This document shows, in pieces, positions 1 to 9,447 of a DNA stretch of 64,000 nucleotides (positions within the stretch are counted from its first letter, which is position 1; the number at the start of each line of letters is the position of its first letter). The stretch comes from a virus, in the IMG/VR virus record IMGVR_UViG_3300046463_000247, positions 34,046-98,045 of that record; one strand, 5' to 3'. The translations under genes and the position numbers were made by a program. The notes under the pieces are model-generated. The model was not told where the DNA came from and did not search any database. It saw only the letters and a list, made by a program, of their open reading frames with translations.

Positions 1-1473
1 CTTGATCGAGAGCCGCGCCGACGCGATGCTCGTGATGGTCTTCGCCACCCAGTTGATGCCATCGGTCGAGTACGCCGAAATGGTGCTGGAGTTGGTCTGA
101 ACTGCCGCGATCCACACGCCGTTACCGTAGGCGATGCAGGAGACCTGGCCCACGGGCAGCACGCCGGTCGAGACCATCTGCCAGTTTGCACCATCGGTCG
201 AGCTATACAGGTTGCCGCCGCTGTCACCCACCACGAACAGACCATTGCCGAAAGCGATCTTGCCCATCGTCAGGGACGACGCGGAGGTCGGCACCTTGGC
301 GAGCTTCCAAGTCACGCCGTCCGGCGAGTAGTACACCCCGTAGAGCGGTGCGCTGGTGCCGTAGGAGGCGACGTACACGCCATTGCCGTATGCAATGTCC
401 GTGGGGTAGCCCGCCGACGCGATGATCGAATCGTAGCGCGTGAAGTCGAGCGTCTGGGACACGCCGATACCCATCAGCACGTACACACCGGCTGCGTACA
501 GGCCAGTCACGCCATTTCCGCCGTCTAGGCGTCCCGTGGCGATAGAAACGGCTACCGGCGCGACCGTAGCATTGGCCTGATAGTAGAACGCCTGCCCGAT
601 CAATCCGAAGATCAGGCGACCGTTGACCAGCGCCGCACCCGTCAGCGATGTGGTCGGCGCATTCGATGCCATTGCCGTCCAGGTCAGCCCGCCATCGGTC
701 GAGTACGACGAGGTGTTCGCGCCAGCCACGCGGATATGTGCCGGGCCGGGCACACCGTTCATCGCGCCGAACAGCATGAGTCCGGTCGTGCTGCCGTTCG
801 TGGAGCCGTTGGGTGCGGTCTGCGAGGTCCAGGTGATGCCATCGGTCGAGCGGAACGCCGTCGTGCCGTTACCGCTTGCCGCGAACGCACCATTACCGAA
901 GCGGCAGGTGCCGTAGTTGGCGGACGGGAAGGCGCGTTGGGTCCACGTCACGAGGTCGGGGCTCGTGTAGTAGGCCGTGTTGACACTCCCGGCGAACATC
1001 AGGTACAGGCCGTTGCCGAAGTCAATCGAGCCAATCGCTGCCGCCGTCAGGTTCTGGTTAGCCTTCAGCGTCCAGTTGATGCCGTCCGTGGACGTGTACA
1101 CCGCGCCGGTCTTCGTGAGCGCGACGAACTGGTTATTCAGGTACTGCACGTCGCAGAAGTCCACGACGACGCCGGACAGCGCCGACTTGCTCCAGTTCAG
1201 GAAGTCGGTAGAGTAGGCGATCAGGCCGGACCTGCCCACGGCGACCGCGACGCCATTGCCATAGGCCGAGCCCGTAAAGATCGCACCGAACTGCCACGAC
1301 AGGCTCCAGTCGGAGAAGCCGTTGCGCTGGCCCATGCTGATCCCGAAGCGCGTCGGCACCACCGGGTCAGGCACCACGCGGTAGGCGGTGTCCGCCCCCG
1401 GCAGGTTGGCGAGCGCCGTGGCGACGCCGGTCGGGGCGAACGTCGAGAATGCTTCTGCCATCAGAATGGACAT
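1..1473 (-). CDS. Asp-box (BNR-like) beta-propeller tail protein, cut by the left edge
   Basis: The frame runs without a stop from an ATG preceded by AAGGAG to the window edge, giving 491 codons with the C-terminus missing. The protein is built of repeats of roughly 45-60 residues ending in Asp-box-like motifs such as YSTDGINW, TSTDGINWT, RSTDGITWT, YSPDGVTWK and SSTDGANW, each preceded by a FGNGxxVA-type strand. This is the signature of sialidase/BNR-type beta-propellers. It is the last visible gene of the tail operon, after the LamG-like genes, which suits a surface-exposed tail-tip or receptor-binding role. Enzymatic activity cannot be inferred: Asp boxes are structural. Confidence 0.75.
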   Translation of the reverse strand, partial: MSILMAEAFSTFAPTGVATALANLPGADTAYRVVPDPVVPTRFGISMGQRNGFSDWSLSWQFGAIFTGSAYGNGVAVAVGRSGLIAYSTDFLNWSKSALSGVVVDFCDVQYLNNQFVALTKTGAVYTSTDGINWTLKANQNLTAAAIGSIDFGNGLYLMFAGSVNTAYYTSPDLVTWTQRAFPSANYGTCRFGNGAFAASGNGTTAFRSTDGITWTSQTAPNGSTNGSTTGLMLFGAMNGVPGPAHIRVAGANTSSYSTDGGLTWTAMASNAPTTSLTGAALVNGRLIFGLIGQAFYYQANATVAPVAVSIATGRLDGGNGVTGLYAAGVYVLMGIGVSQTLDFTRYDSIIASAGYPTDIAYGNGVYVASYGTSAPLYGVYYSPDGVTWKLAKVPTSASSLTMGKIAFGNGLFVVGDSGGNLYSSTDGANWQMVSTGVLPVGQVSCIAYGNGVWIAAVQTNSSTISAYSTDGINWVAKTITSIASARLSIK

Positions 1474-1482
1474 GGAGGCTCC

Positions 1483-2520
1483 TTAGCGCGCGGCGATGCC
1501 GAAAGTGGTGGACTCGACCTTGTTCCGGTCCCATGCCACCGCACCCGGGGCCTGTTCGAAAATGGCCTGCTGGAAGGCGTACGAGGTCGTCAGCGGAATA
1601 TCGACTTCCTGGGTAGTCGTATCCACGGTCATCACGAGGCCAATCGAGCGCGCGTCGAGGTCGCCCTTTTTCGCGTAGCTGACGAGGGCCACGGCGAACA
1701 CCTGGTTGTTGTCAGGTAGCACCGCGTTCGAGCGGAACAGGTCGGTCGTGCCCGCGACGTTGGTCTGGAGGAACACAGTCGGGTCGGCGGTGGCCGGACG
1801 CCCAGCAATCGTGTAGTGCGCCGGAGCGCCACCCTGACCTACCACGTTCCACGCGGCGGCAACGTCAGAGGTCGGGAAGCGCGTCGTGATCTGCACCGGG
1901 GACAGGCGGTCGTTGAGCCCGCCCGGCGAGTTGGAGCCGTCGATCAGGTAGAGGTCGTCAATCCACTGGGTCGTAGCGACGGTCGCAGCTTCAGACTGAC
2001 CCAGCGTAAGCACGTACGTCGTGTACGAGCCTGCGGGCAGGCCCACGGTGGCTTCGAGCGTGTCGTTCGCGAACAGCTTGATCTGGTTCAGCGTCTTGTC
2101 GATCACGATCTCGAAGTAGTACCACGCGTCGAGAATGAACACGTCCTGCGAGATCGCCGTGGCCTGTCCGGCGACCAGACTTAGCTTGCCGGTCGTCGTG
2201 TCCCACATCACGTCCACGAGGTTTTCGATCCGCGCCACGCGGGTGCGACCACCGCTGGTTTTCTGCGCGAAGCCGAAGACCACCTTGGGGTCGTTGGAGA
2301 CGAGGTTCGCCGAGAACGACGGGTTCACGGCACCGCCGTTGACGCCCATCGTCATCTTCATGGCGAGCGAGCCCGGTAGGCGACCGTCGTCCAGTGCAAA
2401 GGTCGTGCTGGAGAAGTTGCGCAGCGTGTAGCCAGCGGCTTGCAGCGCATTCGAGATATTGGTGACGGTATCGGCCTTCGTTCCGTAGTGGTCGAAGCCG
2501 TCCATGTTTTTAAGTGCCAT
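1483..2520 (-). CDS. LamG/ConA-like tail protein, copy 2
   Basis: 345 residues beginning MALKNMDGF, after an AGGGGTAAGC ribosome site. The longer frame upstream runs through the spacer and its palindrome, so I reject it. The middle contains WYYFEIVIDKTLNQIKLF, the strand pattern of laminin-G/concanavalin-like folds, and the C-terminal third has SPVQITTRFP. The upstream neighbour shares the same layout (MDGF start, WYYxE strand, QITTR motif), so the two are tandem paralogues. The role is probably a distal tail or host-surface contact protein; the carbohydrate-binding idea is inference from fold only. Confidence 0.75.
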   Translation of the reverse strand: MALKNMDGFDHYGTKADTVTNISNALQAAGYTLRNFSSTTFALDDGRLPGSLAMKMTMGVNGGAVNPSFSANLVSNDPKVVFGFAQKTSGGRTRVARIENLVDVMWDTTTGKLSLVAGQATAISQDVFILDAWYYFEIVIDKTLNQIKLFANDTLEATVGLPAGSYTTYVLTLGQSEAATVATTQWIDDLYLIDGSNSPGGLNDRLSPVQITTRFPTSDVAAAWNVVGQGGAPAHYTIAGRPATADPTVFLQTNVAGTTDLFRSNAVLPDNNQVFAVALVSYAKKGDLDARSIGLVMTVDTTTQEVDIPLTTSYAFQQAIFEQAPGAVAWDRNKVESTTFGIAAR

Positions 2521-2531
2521 GCTTACCCCTG

Positions 2532-2546
2532 TGCAATTGATTGCAA
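2532..2546 (+). repeat. Dispersed palindrome, TG centre
   Basis: Intergenic, between the two LamG-like genes. Confidence 0.9.
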
Positions 2547-2548
2547 AA

Positions 2549-3553
2549 TTACGGACGCACCACCACGCCGAACGGCAGGTTCTCTGCATCGTCCAGTGTC
2601 CAGTCCCCGCCGCCCGGAGCCTTGTCGTAGAAGGCGTAGTACATGGCCCAGTCCGTACTCAGGGTCGGTTGCACCACTTCCAGTTGCGCGCCGGGTCCGC
2701 CGAACACCATGCCCAGCTTGCGGTTGTCGATGTCAGTCTTCTTCGCCTGGGCGATCAGGCCCACGGCCAGCACCTGCGAGCCATCGGGCAGGGCAGCGGA
2801 CGACGAGAAGAGGTCCATCGCGCCGCTCACGCCAGACTGGATGTACTTGCTGCCGTCAGCGGGCAGGGAGTTCACCATCTTGTAGTGATCGCTGCCGGTG
2901 GACGGGCTCCATACCGGGGGCGCGCTGCCGCCCGAGATCACATAGTCCGCGTCAGGCAGGCGCGTCGTGATCTGCATCGGGTGCATGCGGCTGTTGATGC
3001 CCGAGGACGCGTCGCACGTGTAGAAGTCGGTGTAGCGCAGTTCGGTCGCCTTGGTCGCGTCGTACGCGCCGTTCGGAGCCAGCACCAGGTCATACGAGGT
3101 CTGCGCGGCAATCGCCGGATCGAGGTCAGCGGATACGTCTAGCGAGTCGTTGACGTAAATGTTCAGCTTCTTGTTCGCGCGGTCCACTTCCAGTTCGTAG
3201 TAGTACCAGACGTTGCGCGCTGGGATCGCCGTGCCGTTGACGCTGCCAACCGAGATTCCGGCGTGCCAGTCGAGTTTGACGCCCGCGATGCTCGCGATAG
3301 GCGCGCGCTCGGTGCCCTTGAACGCGAAGCCCACCCAGAACATGTTGGCGTTGGTGTTGATGGTGCGCCGCACGCCGGGCGCTGCCGCAGCCGTCGCCTG
3401 CTGGAAGGTGAGCGCGGTCGAGTTTGCGATGCGCCCCGGCTGAAGCGCGACGTTCGGCACCGGGTTGACCCAGCCCGCATTTGCCAGCGCAATCGCCAAA
3501 TTCGAAGCGGAGAGCCCATTGAACTGGGCAAAGCCATCCATGTGGAGAATCAT
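2549..3553 (-). CDS. LamG/ConA-like tail protein, copy 1
   Basis: 334 residues. ATG follows GGGGTAACAG; an alternative ATG lies four codons in. It contains WYYYELEVDRANKKLNIYV and PMQITTRLP, which line up with the downstream paralogue. The gap to the preceding DUF2793 gene is 3 nt, so the two are probably translated together. The spacer to the next gene is almost wholly occupied by one copy of the dispersed palindrome. Function is likely tail-tip structural. Confidence 0.75.
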   Translation of the reverse strand: MILHMDGFAQFNGLSASNLAIALANAGWVNPVPNVALQPGRIANSTALTFQQATAAAAPGVRRTINTNANMFWVGFAFKGTERAPIASIAGVKLDWHAGISVGSVNGTAIPARNVWYYYELEVDRANKKLNIYVNDSLDVSADLDPAIAAQTSYDLVLAPNGAYDATKATELRYTDFYTCDASSGINSRMHPMQITTRLPDADYVISGGSAPPVWSPSTGSDHYKMVNSLPADGSKYIQSGVSGAMDLFSSSAALPDGSQVLAVGLIAQAKKTDIDNRKLGMVFGGPGAQLEVVQPTLSTDWAMYYAFYDKAPGGGDWTLDDAENLPFGVVVRP

Positions 3554-3556
3554 CTG

Positions 3557-4291
3557 TTACCCCAGCAGCGTAAGCCGCAAATTGATGCCGATATTCTGAA
3601 AACTGTCCGGGATTTCGTTCGGACAAAGCAGGCTGAGTGCGTCACCCAATGCGAAGACCGTCGAGGTCGCCACGGAGAAGACGCCATTCACCCCATCCTT
3701 CGGGAAGGTGATCGTGCCGACCTTCACCAGCGCCCGCTCAATCGTGATGATCACGTCATCTTCTACGAGCGGTTGCATCAAAATTGCGGCCGATCCCTGC
3801 GCATTGGGCGGCAGTATAGCGGGTTGCAAGTTCGGAATAAACATAATCCGCTCGCCCGGATTCGGCTTAAACATGGCCGAACAGCCGTACTGGAGATAGT
3901 GATTCTGGGCGGGCGGGCCGGTCTGATCGACGGGCGCTCCGGTGCCTGCATCGAGCCACGCCTTGCCGTCGAACCACACCAGCTTGTCGTCCAGCGTCTT
4001 GACACGGAACTGCCACCCGTAGGACGGTTTGAAGAACTTCCACTGGCCTTCGATCTTCACCGCGACTTCGAGGTCATGGCCGGACCACGCCTGCACGGAG
4101 TTCGGCGCACAGATGAAGCGGTCCCCTTCGAGCGCGGTCTGCGGCGGCTGCGCGAGCGTGATCGACTGCACCGCGCCGTGTAGCAGGGTGTCGATCTTGA
4201 CCATGTTCTCGGTCATCGGCCCACCCCAACCGTTTTCCCCCGTGACCCAACCTTCGGACAAGCCTAGGTTGGGCGCTTTCTTTTCTGGCAT
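3557..4291 (-). CDS. DUF2793-like phage tail protein
   Basis: 244 residues, ATG after GGAGCCTTAA. Residues about 25-120 match the DUF2793 pattern: PPQTALEGDRFICAP, AWSGHDLEVAVKIEGQWKFF, PSYGWQFRV, then WFDGKAWLDAG. DUF2793 proteins lie in tail-tip clusters of phages and gene transfer agents. The C-terminal half looks like a beta-rich domain I cannot name. The gene starts directly after the stop of the 1,126-residue tail protein. Confidence 0.75.
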   Translation of the reverse strand: MPEKKAPNLGLSEGWVTGENGWGGPMTENMVKIDTLLHGAVQSITLAQPPQTALEGDRFICAPNSVQAWSGHDLEVAVKIEGQWKFFKPSYGWQFRVKTLDDKLVWFDGKAWLDAGTGAPVDQTGPPAQNHYLQYGCSAMFKPNPGERIMFIPNLQPAILPPNAQGSAAILMQPLVEDDVIITIERALVKVGTITFPKDGVNGVFSVATSTVFALGDALSLLCPNEIPDSFQNIGINLRLTLLG

Positions 4292-7200
4292 TTAAGGCTC
4301 CGTTGGGTTTTCTACAAAAGGTTCGCCCTTATCCCACCCGCGCGACCAGTTCAGACCCCAGCCATACTCCTGCGGGGGCAGTCCACCGCCACCGTTACCG
4401 GAGCCCGGGTCACCGTCAGGTGGCGGGTTGTGCGGGTCAGCCGGGTTGTTCTCGTCGGGCGGCGTATTGCTCGTGCTGTCCGGGTTGTGCGGGTCCGGCG
4501 TGCCGGGGCTCGGGTTGCTGCCTGGCGGGCCGGGCGGCGGGTAGGGCGGCGGTGCGGTCGGGTACGACGGCCACGGCCCGCTCGAACTGGGCTCCTGACC
4601 AGGAGGCGTCTGGTACGGACCGACCACGAACACCCACATGTCGTACGGTTGCCAGCATTCGATGCCGTCGCGGATCGACTCCAGCCGCAGCAGCAACGCG
4701 TGGTTGTCGTCCAGATTGGGCTTGGGCGAGATCGCCATCCCGTTCTTGACCAGGTTGTCGTAGTCGATCTGGATCGCCGCGCGCCGGTCGTAGTAGGCCG
4801 CGTCGAACGCGTACTCCATGCTGTGCCCGGTCAGCCCGGCATAGGTGCGTAGCGTGATCAGCCCGGTCGGCCCCTGCGTCATCACGCGCACGCGGTAGGT
4901 CGTGCCGTTCTCTTCAGCCACGTCCGGGTCGGTGTGGCCGTAGGGCGTCATCTGCTGGGTAATGCGGTTGCGGCCCACCCAGGACAGCGTGATACCGCCG
5001 TCGCTGATGACTGCGCTGTCGAACCACGGGCGCGGACCCTGCGTGCCGTCCTTCATCGAGCGCTGGCCGCTCACCACCACCTGCGCGGGCGGGTAGGGGC
5101 GGGTCTGGCGCGCGCTCGCGATCACGAGGATGCGGGTGTCCGACTGGGGCACCGTCATACCGGGAAGGTCGGGCATGAACGCGAGGTACACCTTGTCCTC
5201 GAAGTAGTGCGCCTTGCCGTCGTCCGCCCAGTTGCAGATTGTCTGCCAGCGCCAGGCGAGCGTACCCGCGCCGTGGATCGCCGGGATCGTGTCGTAGCAG
5301 CCACGCTGAATGCCCACCACGCCGTGCGCGGGGTCCACCGACGTGATCACGACAAGCTCCAGCCCGAGGAACAGCATGTCGCCGACTGCCCAGCCGGTGC
5401 CCGCGAGGGTCGGGCAGTACATGAAGGCGTCCAGTTGCTTGATGTTCTGGCGTATCGGCACACCGTCCTGCCGGAACACCAGCGGGTAGCCTTCGACCTT
5501 GGCGACGCCGGTCGTGAACGGGTACGACGCGTCACTGGTGACGAACTGCTTGGTCCCGTCCGTGTAGGCCAGCTTGTAGCCGGGGCAGGGGTACTTGCGG
5601 TCGTTGATCGAGTTGGTGCCGATGTACGAGATACGCGGGTTAGCCAGCCGCAGCGTGTCCGCCGCGCCGGAGATCGACGCGAGCGGGGCGTAGGGAATCT
5701 CGTAGGCGATGGCCGTCTGGTTGTAGCGCAGCCCCGGTGAGCCGGGCACGGGTTGGCCGTCCCACAGCGAGGGGTCCACGAGGACGATGGCGGTGCGGTA
5801 GGGCTGGTAGCTCTCGTAGCCGTCCGGGCTCACGGTCGTCAGTTCGACCTGCACGACCTGCGGCGTGTGGTAGTCCACGCCATTCGGGCCGGGGTACTTC
5901 TCGCACAGCATCTTCTGGTCAAGCTGCGCCTGGTACGCCGAATAGAAGTAGAACGGGTCGGTGCCCTGGTAGTCTGCCAGTACGTCGTCGCCCGCCTTCA
6001 TGGTGAGCCGGTAGAAGCAGCCGGGCTCCAGATTGCAATCAGTTGCAAAATGGTCCACCACCGTCGTCGCCTGGGACAGCCGGTCACGGGGCTCCCACGT
6101 GAAGATCGTGTCGTAACCCTTCTGCACGTTCGCGCCGACAAACCACGGGTTATCGTTGATGCGGAACAGACCGGGCGGGTAGGGCCGGTGGCTGCGCGCT
6201 TCGATCAGTTCCGGCATGACGCCGGTCTCGTACACCTGCTGCTGATGCGCGATCAGGTCGGTATTGACGGTCTGGTCTTCGAGGTAGTTGCGCCCGTCAC
6301 TGCCCAGCGCGTTGCGCTCGAAGAACCACATGGTCGTGCCGCTCGCGTGCGACGCCGGGATCGTGTCGAGACAGCCGCGCTTGAGCTTGATCGAGCCGTG
6401 CGCGAAGTCGATGTCCACCACCTGCACGACTTCCGCATTACGCCCGTTACTGGCTTCCGAGAGCATCGCCAGCGCGCCCGGCTTCATGCCGCCCAGTGAC
6501 GTGCCGTCGCGGAAATAGACCTGCGTGTCGAATGGCTTGATGTCCTTGGGGATCAGCGCGCCGCTCTGGTTGTACGTCGGGGGCCAGCCGGTGACCGTCG
6601 CAGCCGGGGCGAACGTCGCGGTGGCCCGCTCCCGTAAAGTCTCACCTGAGCCCTGCACCGCTGTTGCCACGCCGTAGTCGGAGCCCGTGATGGTCTTCGG
6701 GTCGCGCAGCATCGCCGTGCCCACCTGATACGAGAGGTCAGCGCGTCCCGCCGCCAGAGCGCTGTAGTAGGCCCACTCGTAGATAAAACCTGCGGATAGT
6801 CGCGTCTGGTTGTCCGGGGCATCGGGCGGCACAATCAGGCCACCGTCATCCCACTGGGCGGGACTCGCCAATATCCGCATTAGCTGTTTTGCTTGCATCT
6901 GGTCCAGTGTGATCGTGAACGGCATGCTGTAGCCCTGCCAGGACTCCCAGCCGTCACGCACCGAATACAGCGCCACCCCGAGACCGTGGCTCGTGCCCGG
7001 CTCGGTGATGTTCGACCGGAACCAGTCGTACGGCAGTTCGAAGTGGTTGTCGGTCGTGGAGAACGACGCGAACTTGACCCCGTTCGAACCGTACAGGTCG
7101 ATCACGTACTGCACGCCCGCTTCCGGCCCGATGTCGCCCATCAGGTGATCAATCACCTTGTCATTCTGGCCGACCCGATCCCGGTGCGCCCACGTGAGGT

Positions 7201-7672
7201 TCAGGCCCGTGGTATCCCCGCTGCCACCGACAATCGCGCCCGCATAGAACGGGTTGCCGTTGATCTTCACGTTGCCCGGCGCGTACGGGCGCACAAACCG
7301 CGCGTCGAACGTGACACCGTAGACCGGCGATTCATCCATCGGGAGTTTGTTGCTCGTCGTGCGCGGCAGCACCTTCACGGCGATGCTTTCACCCTGGGCA
7401 TATTCCCGGCTGTCCGTGCCGATGTAGTCCTGGTAGAACCAGATTTGAGCGGAGCGGGTCCAGCGCTGGGGCACCGTGTCAAGGCACCCCCGCGCGATGG
7501 TGAGAATCCCCGTGTCGGGGTTCCACCCGTCCACCCGTACGATCTCAGCGTTGCGCGCCGCGCCGATCATGGCCGCGTGCCCCACTGCGATGTTTTCGGG
7601 GTTGGCGATACTCGACAGGCTGATCGTCGTATCCAGCCAGTAAATATCGCGGTTTAGAACGGCATTAGCCAC
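4292..7672 (-). CDS. Large tail protein with three internal repeats and a Pro/Gly-rich C-terminus
   Basis: 1,126 residues from a GTG start (GTGGCTAAT) that overlaps the preceding stop. Three units of about 330-350 residues recur, each with ARGCLDTVP / KRGCLDTIP / QRGCYDTIP, then RPYAPGNV / RPYPPGLF / RPYPPAQV, then LTWAHRDRVGQ / FTWEPRDRLSQ / LSWVGRNRITQ. The last ~110 residues are low-complexity Pro, Gly, Asp and Ser. Its position between the tip hub-like protein and DUF2793 indicates a tail-tip or central fibre component. A variant palindrome with one mismatch lies inside it at 6033. Confidence 0.8.
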   Translation of the reverse strand: MANAVLNRDIYWLDTTISLSSIANPENIAVGHAAMIGAARNAEIVRVDGWNPDTGILTIARGCLDTVPQRWTRSAQIWFYQDYIGTDSREYAQGESIAVKVLPRTTSNKLPMDESPVYGVTFDARFVRPYAPGNVKINGNPFYAGAIVGGSGDTTGLNLTWAHRDRVGQNDKVIDHLMGDIGPEAGVQYVIDLYGSNGVKFASFSTTDNHFELPYDWFRSNITEPGTSHGLGVALYSVRDGWESWQGYSMPFTITLDQMQAKQLMRILASPAQWDDGGLIVPPDAPDNQTRLSAGFIYEWAYYSALAAGRADLSYQVGTAMLRDPKTITGSDYGVATAVQGSGETLRERATATFAPAATVTGWPPTYNQSGALIPKDIKPFDTQVYFRDGTSLGGMKPGALAMLSEASNGRNAEVVQVVDIDFAHGSIKLKRGCLDTIPASHASGTTMWFFERNALGSDGRNYLEDQTVNTDLIAHQQQVYETGVMPELIEARSHRPYPPGLFRINDNPWFVGANVQKGYDTIFTWEPRDRLSQATTVVDHFATDCNLEPGCFYRLTMKAGDDVLADYQGTDPFYFYSAYQAQLDQKMLCEKYPGPNGVDYHTPQVVQVELTTVSPDGYESYQPYRTAIVLVDPSLWDGQPVPGSPGLRYNQTAIAYEIPYAPLASISGAADTLRLANPRISYIGTNSINDRKYPCPGYKLAYTDGTKQFVTSDASYPFTTGVAKVEGYPLVFRQDGVPIRQNIKQLDAFMYCPTLAGTGWAVGDMLFLGLELVVITSVDPAHGVVGIQRGCYDTIPAIHGAGTLAWRWQTICNWADDGKAHYFEDKVYLAFMPDLPGMTVPQSDTRILVIASARQTRPYPPAQVVVSGQRSMKDGTQGPRPWFDSAVISDGGITLSWVGRNRITQQMTPYGHTDPDVAEENGTTYRVRVMTQGPTGLITLRTYAGLTGHSMEYAFDAAYYDRRAAIQIDYDNLVKNGMAISPKPNLDDNHALLLRLESIRDGIECWQPYDMWVFVVGPYQTPPGQEPSSSGPWPSYPTAPPPYPPPGPPGSNPSPGTPDPHNPDSTSNTPPDENNPADPHNPPPDGDPGSGNGGGGLPPQEYGWGLNWSRGWDKGEPFVENPTEP
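6033..6048 (-). repeat. Dispersed palindrome variant
   Basis: One mismatch (TCAGTT); inside the triplicated tail gene, encoding ATDCN. Confidence 0.6.
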
Positions 7673-9188
7673 TTATCGTCCCATCCATCGTTGCTCGCGG
7701 AGCAAAGGCACCCTGCCCGCGTTCGGTGTAGCTGGTTTCTCCAGCCGCTTGTACTGCAATCTTGTAGTTCAGTGTGTTCGCAGACGGCGACAGCGCGGAC
7801 ACGCCGAGGTAGCACGAGGTGTCGCTGATCGTGTTGAACACGGCGGGTTGCAGGTTGTGTCGCAGGTCCGCATACGGCACCTCGAAGGCCATGAACTCTG
7901 CCGGTTTGGCGATAGGGTCAGGCGGTGACCAGTCCGGCTGCTGCGGCACCACGAAGGCGGTCTTCGGCATGCCAAACACGTCCTGCACGGCGGTGATCGT
8001 GATCGTGCCGTCCTGCACGGTGCCATCGTCAATCTTGCCAACGCGCAGGATCATTTCGCCGACGCCCCGGAACGGGTCGGCAATCCTGAAGACGCCCGCA
8101 GGCGGAATCTTCCAGCCACGGCGGTCGAGCTTGACGGTCAGCCGCTTCAGGCCCGGCGCGTTGGTGCGCAGGTCCCGCTGGGCCAGCCGGGTCGCCAGTT
8201 CGGCGGTTGGCACGCCTGCATAGGTCTTCTGGGTCGAGACGATCTGCCCGCCTGACTGCACCATTGCGAGGTTCTGCACGCGTACCTGGCGGTCGCTATC
8301 GGTGATCGGGTCGTGGTACGTGACGATGATCTCGTTCGCCCCGCCCGGAATGGTCGCGGTATTGAACTCGTCAATCGACAGCAGGCCCGAGTTGTAGTCG
8401 AACAGCGGCAGCGTCGCTGGGTCGTAGTCGTCTCGGATCAGCGCCAGCGTGATCTCGCCGGACGCGCGGTCGCCGTACAGCGCCCCGCCGCACATGTCGA
8501 GCACGGTCTGGATGAAGTTGCCGATGGAGTCGGAGCGGGTCCAGCGCATGCACAGTCCCAGACCCTCGTCGTACAGCTTGTCCGCGCAGTCGAGGAATGA
8601 CTGGTTGTTGATCAGCGACGCGGGCAGGCCCCGGCCCCACTCCTGGTTGGTCAGGCACTCATAGATGATGTGGGCGGGGTTCATCGCCATGATCTTGTTC
8701 AGGTCGAGGTGACCTTCCCACCCTGCCCCGCTCGTCGTCTTGCCCTTCTGGTCGAGCCAGATGATTGCCTTGGTGACGTTCCACGGCTCGTCGTTCATCC
8801 ACCCTTTCAGCGCGCGGCGCATACGGAACGCCCACGGCTTCGGGTACGGGTTCATCGCGCAGACTTCGCCGTCGAAGACGACCGTATAGACGCCACGGAA
8901 GGCGGGCAGCACCTTGCCGATCAGCCCTTGCAGCCAGCCGTTCACGCCCTGGGCCGCTTCGCCGCACATGACGGTCAGCTTGCCCTTGATGCCGCCCTCG
9001 CCGGAGTCGCCGCCGAACAGGTCGCCCTTGTCGATGTTGATGTCGCCGTTGTCGCGCAGCGAGCCGGTGAACAGCAGCTTGTCGCCGACCTTGATCTGGC
9101 AAACCTCGTCCAATGGACCTCGCGCCAGGCCCATGTGCATCGTCATGTAGTAACGATACCCAATTGTGGGATCAAACCCGCATGCCAT
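7665..9188 (-). CDS. Tail-tip hub / tip-attachment-like protein
   Basis: 507 residues. I start at MACGFDPTIGYRYY, with GGGAGTACAGG before the ATG, rather than at the longer frame. The N-terminal half resembles tip-attachment proteins (YMTMHMGLARGP, KVGDKLLF, AAQGVNGWLQ, NPAHIIYECLTNQEWGRG). The last is a motif common in J-like and GTA-hub proteins, followed by an antigen-like beta-rich region (YHDPITDSDR). The start overlaps the previous gene by 17 nt and the end overlaps the next start. The exact family assignment is inference. Confidence 0.7.
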   Translation of the reverse strand: MACGFDPTIGYRYYMTMHMGLARGPLDEVCQIKVGDKLLFTGSLRDNGDINIDKGDLFGGDSGEGGIKGKLTVMCGEAAQGVNGWLQGLIGKVLPAFRGVYTVVFDGEVCAMNPYPKPWAFRMRRALKGWMNDEPWNVTKAIIWLDQKGKTTSGAGWEGHLDLNKIMAMNPAHIIYECLTNQEWGRGLPASLINNQSFLDCADKLYDEGLGLCMRWTRSDSIGNFIQTVLDMCGGALYGDRASGEITLALIRDDYDPATLPLFDYNSGLLSIDEFNTATIPGGANEIIVTYHDPITDSDRQVRVQNLAMVQSGGQIVSTQKTYAGVPTAELATRLAQRDLRTNAPGLKRLTVKLDRRGWKIPPAGVFRIADPFRGVGEMILRVGKIDDGTVQDGTITITAVQDVFGMPKTAFVVPQQPDWSPPDPIAKPAEFMAFEVPYADLRHNLQPAVFNTISDTSCYLGVSALSPSANTLNYKIAVQAAGETSYTERGQGAFAPRATMDGTISG

Positions 9189-9435
9189 CCTGTACTCCCT
9201 GTTCAGCGGCTGCGCGGGCCGTTGCAATCAATTGCAAAGCCAGCACGTCCTTCGTCTTGTCCAAAATCTCGGATGCCATCACGCCCCGCTGCACGAACTT
9301 CCGCCAGTCGAGCCCGCGCTGTTCCGCCCACTGCCTGCCGCCTGAGACACATACCTTCTGCCCGCCGATGCGCACCATGCGCATGTGCGTCGTGGTGACC
9401 AGCACGTCTTCGAGCCCATCCTGAGCCAGTGCCAT
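9172..9435 (-). CDS. Small tail-cluster protein
   Basis: 87 residues, tightly placed between tail genes and overlapping the next start. The N-terminal part is beta-like (EDVLVTTTHMRMVRIGGQKVCV) and the C-terminal part is helical (KTKDVLALQLIATARAAAEQG). A palindrome copy encodes the LQLIA segment. Its position suggests a tail-tip assembly factor; I do not recognise the family. Confidence 0.6.
   Translation of the reverse strand: MALAQDGLEDVLVTTTHMRMVRIGGQKVCVSGGRQWAEQRGLDWRKFVQRGVMASEILDKTKDVLALQLIATARAAAEQGVQDGMRV
9222..9237 (-). repeat. Dispersed palindrome, CA centre, full 16-mer
   Basis: Inside the 87-residue tail gene. Confidence 0.9.
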
Positions 9436-9447
9436 TGCGCCCTCCCC

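Noticed and set aside
736-1719. A 327-codon plus-strand frame
   Set aside because: Shadow of the beta-propeller gene; Arg/His-rich, no start signal.
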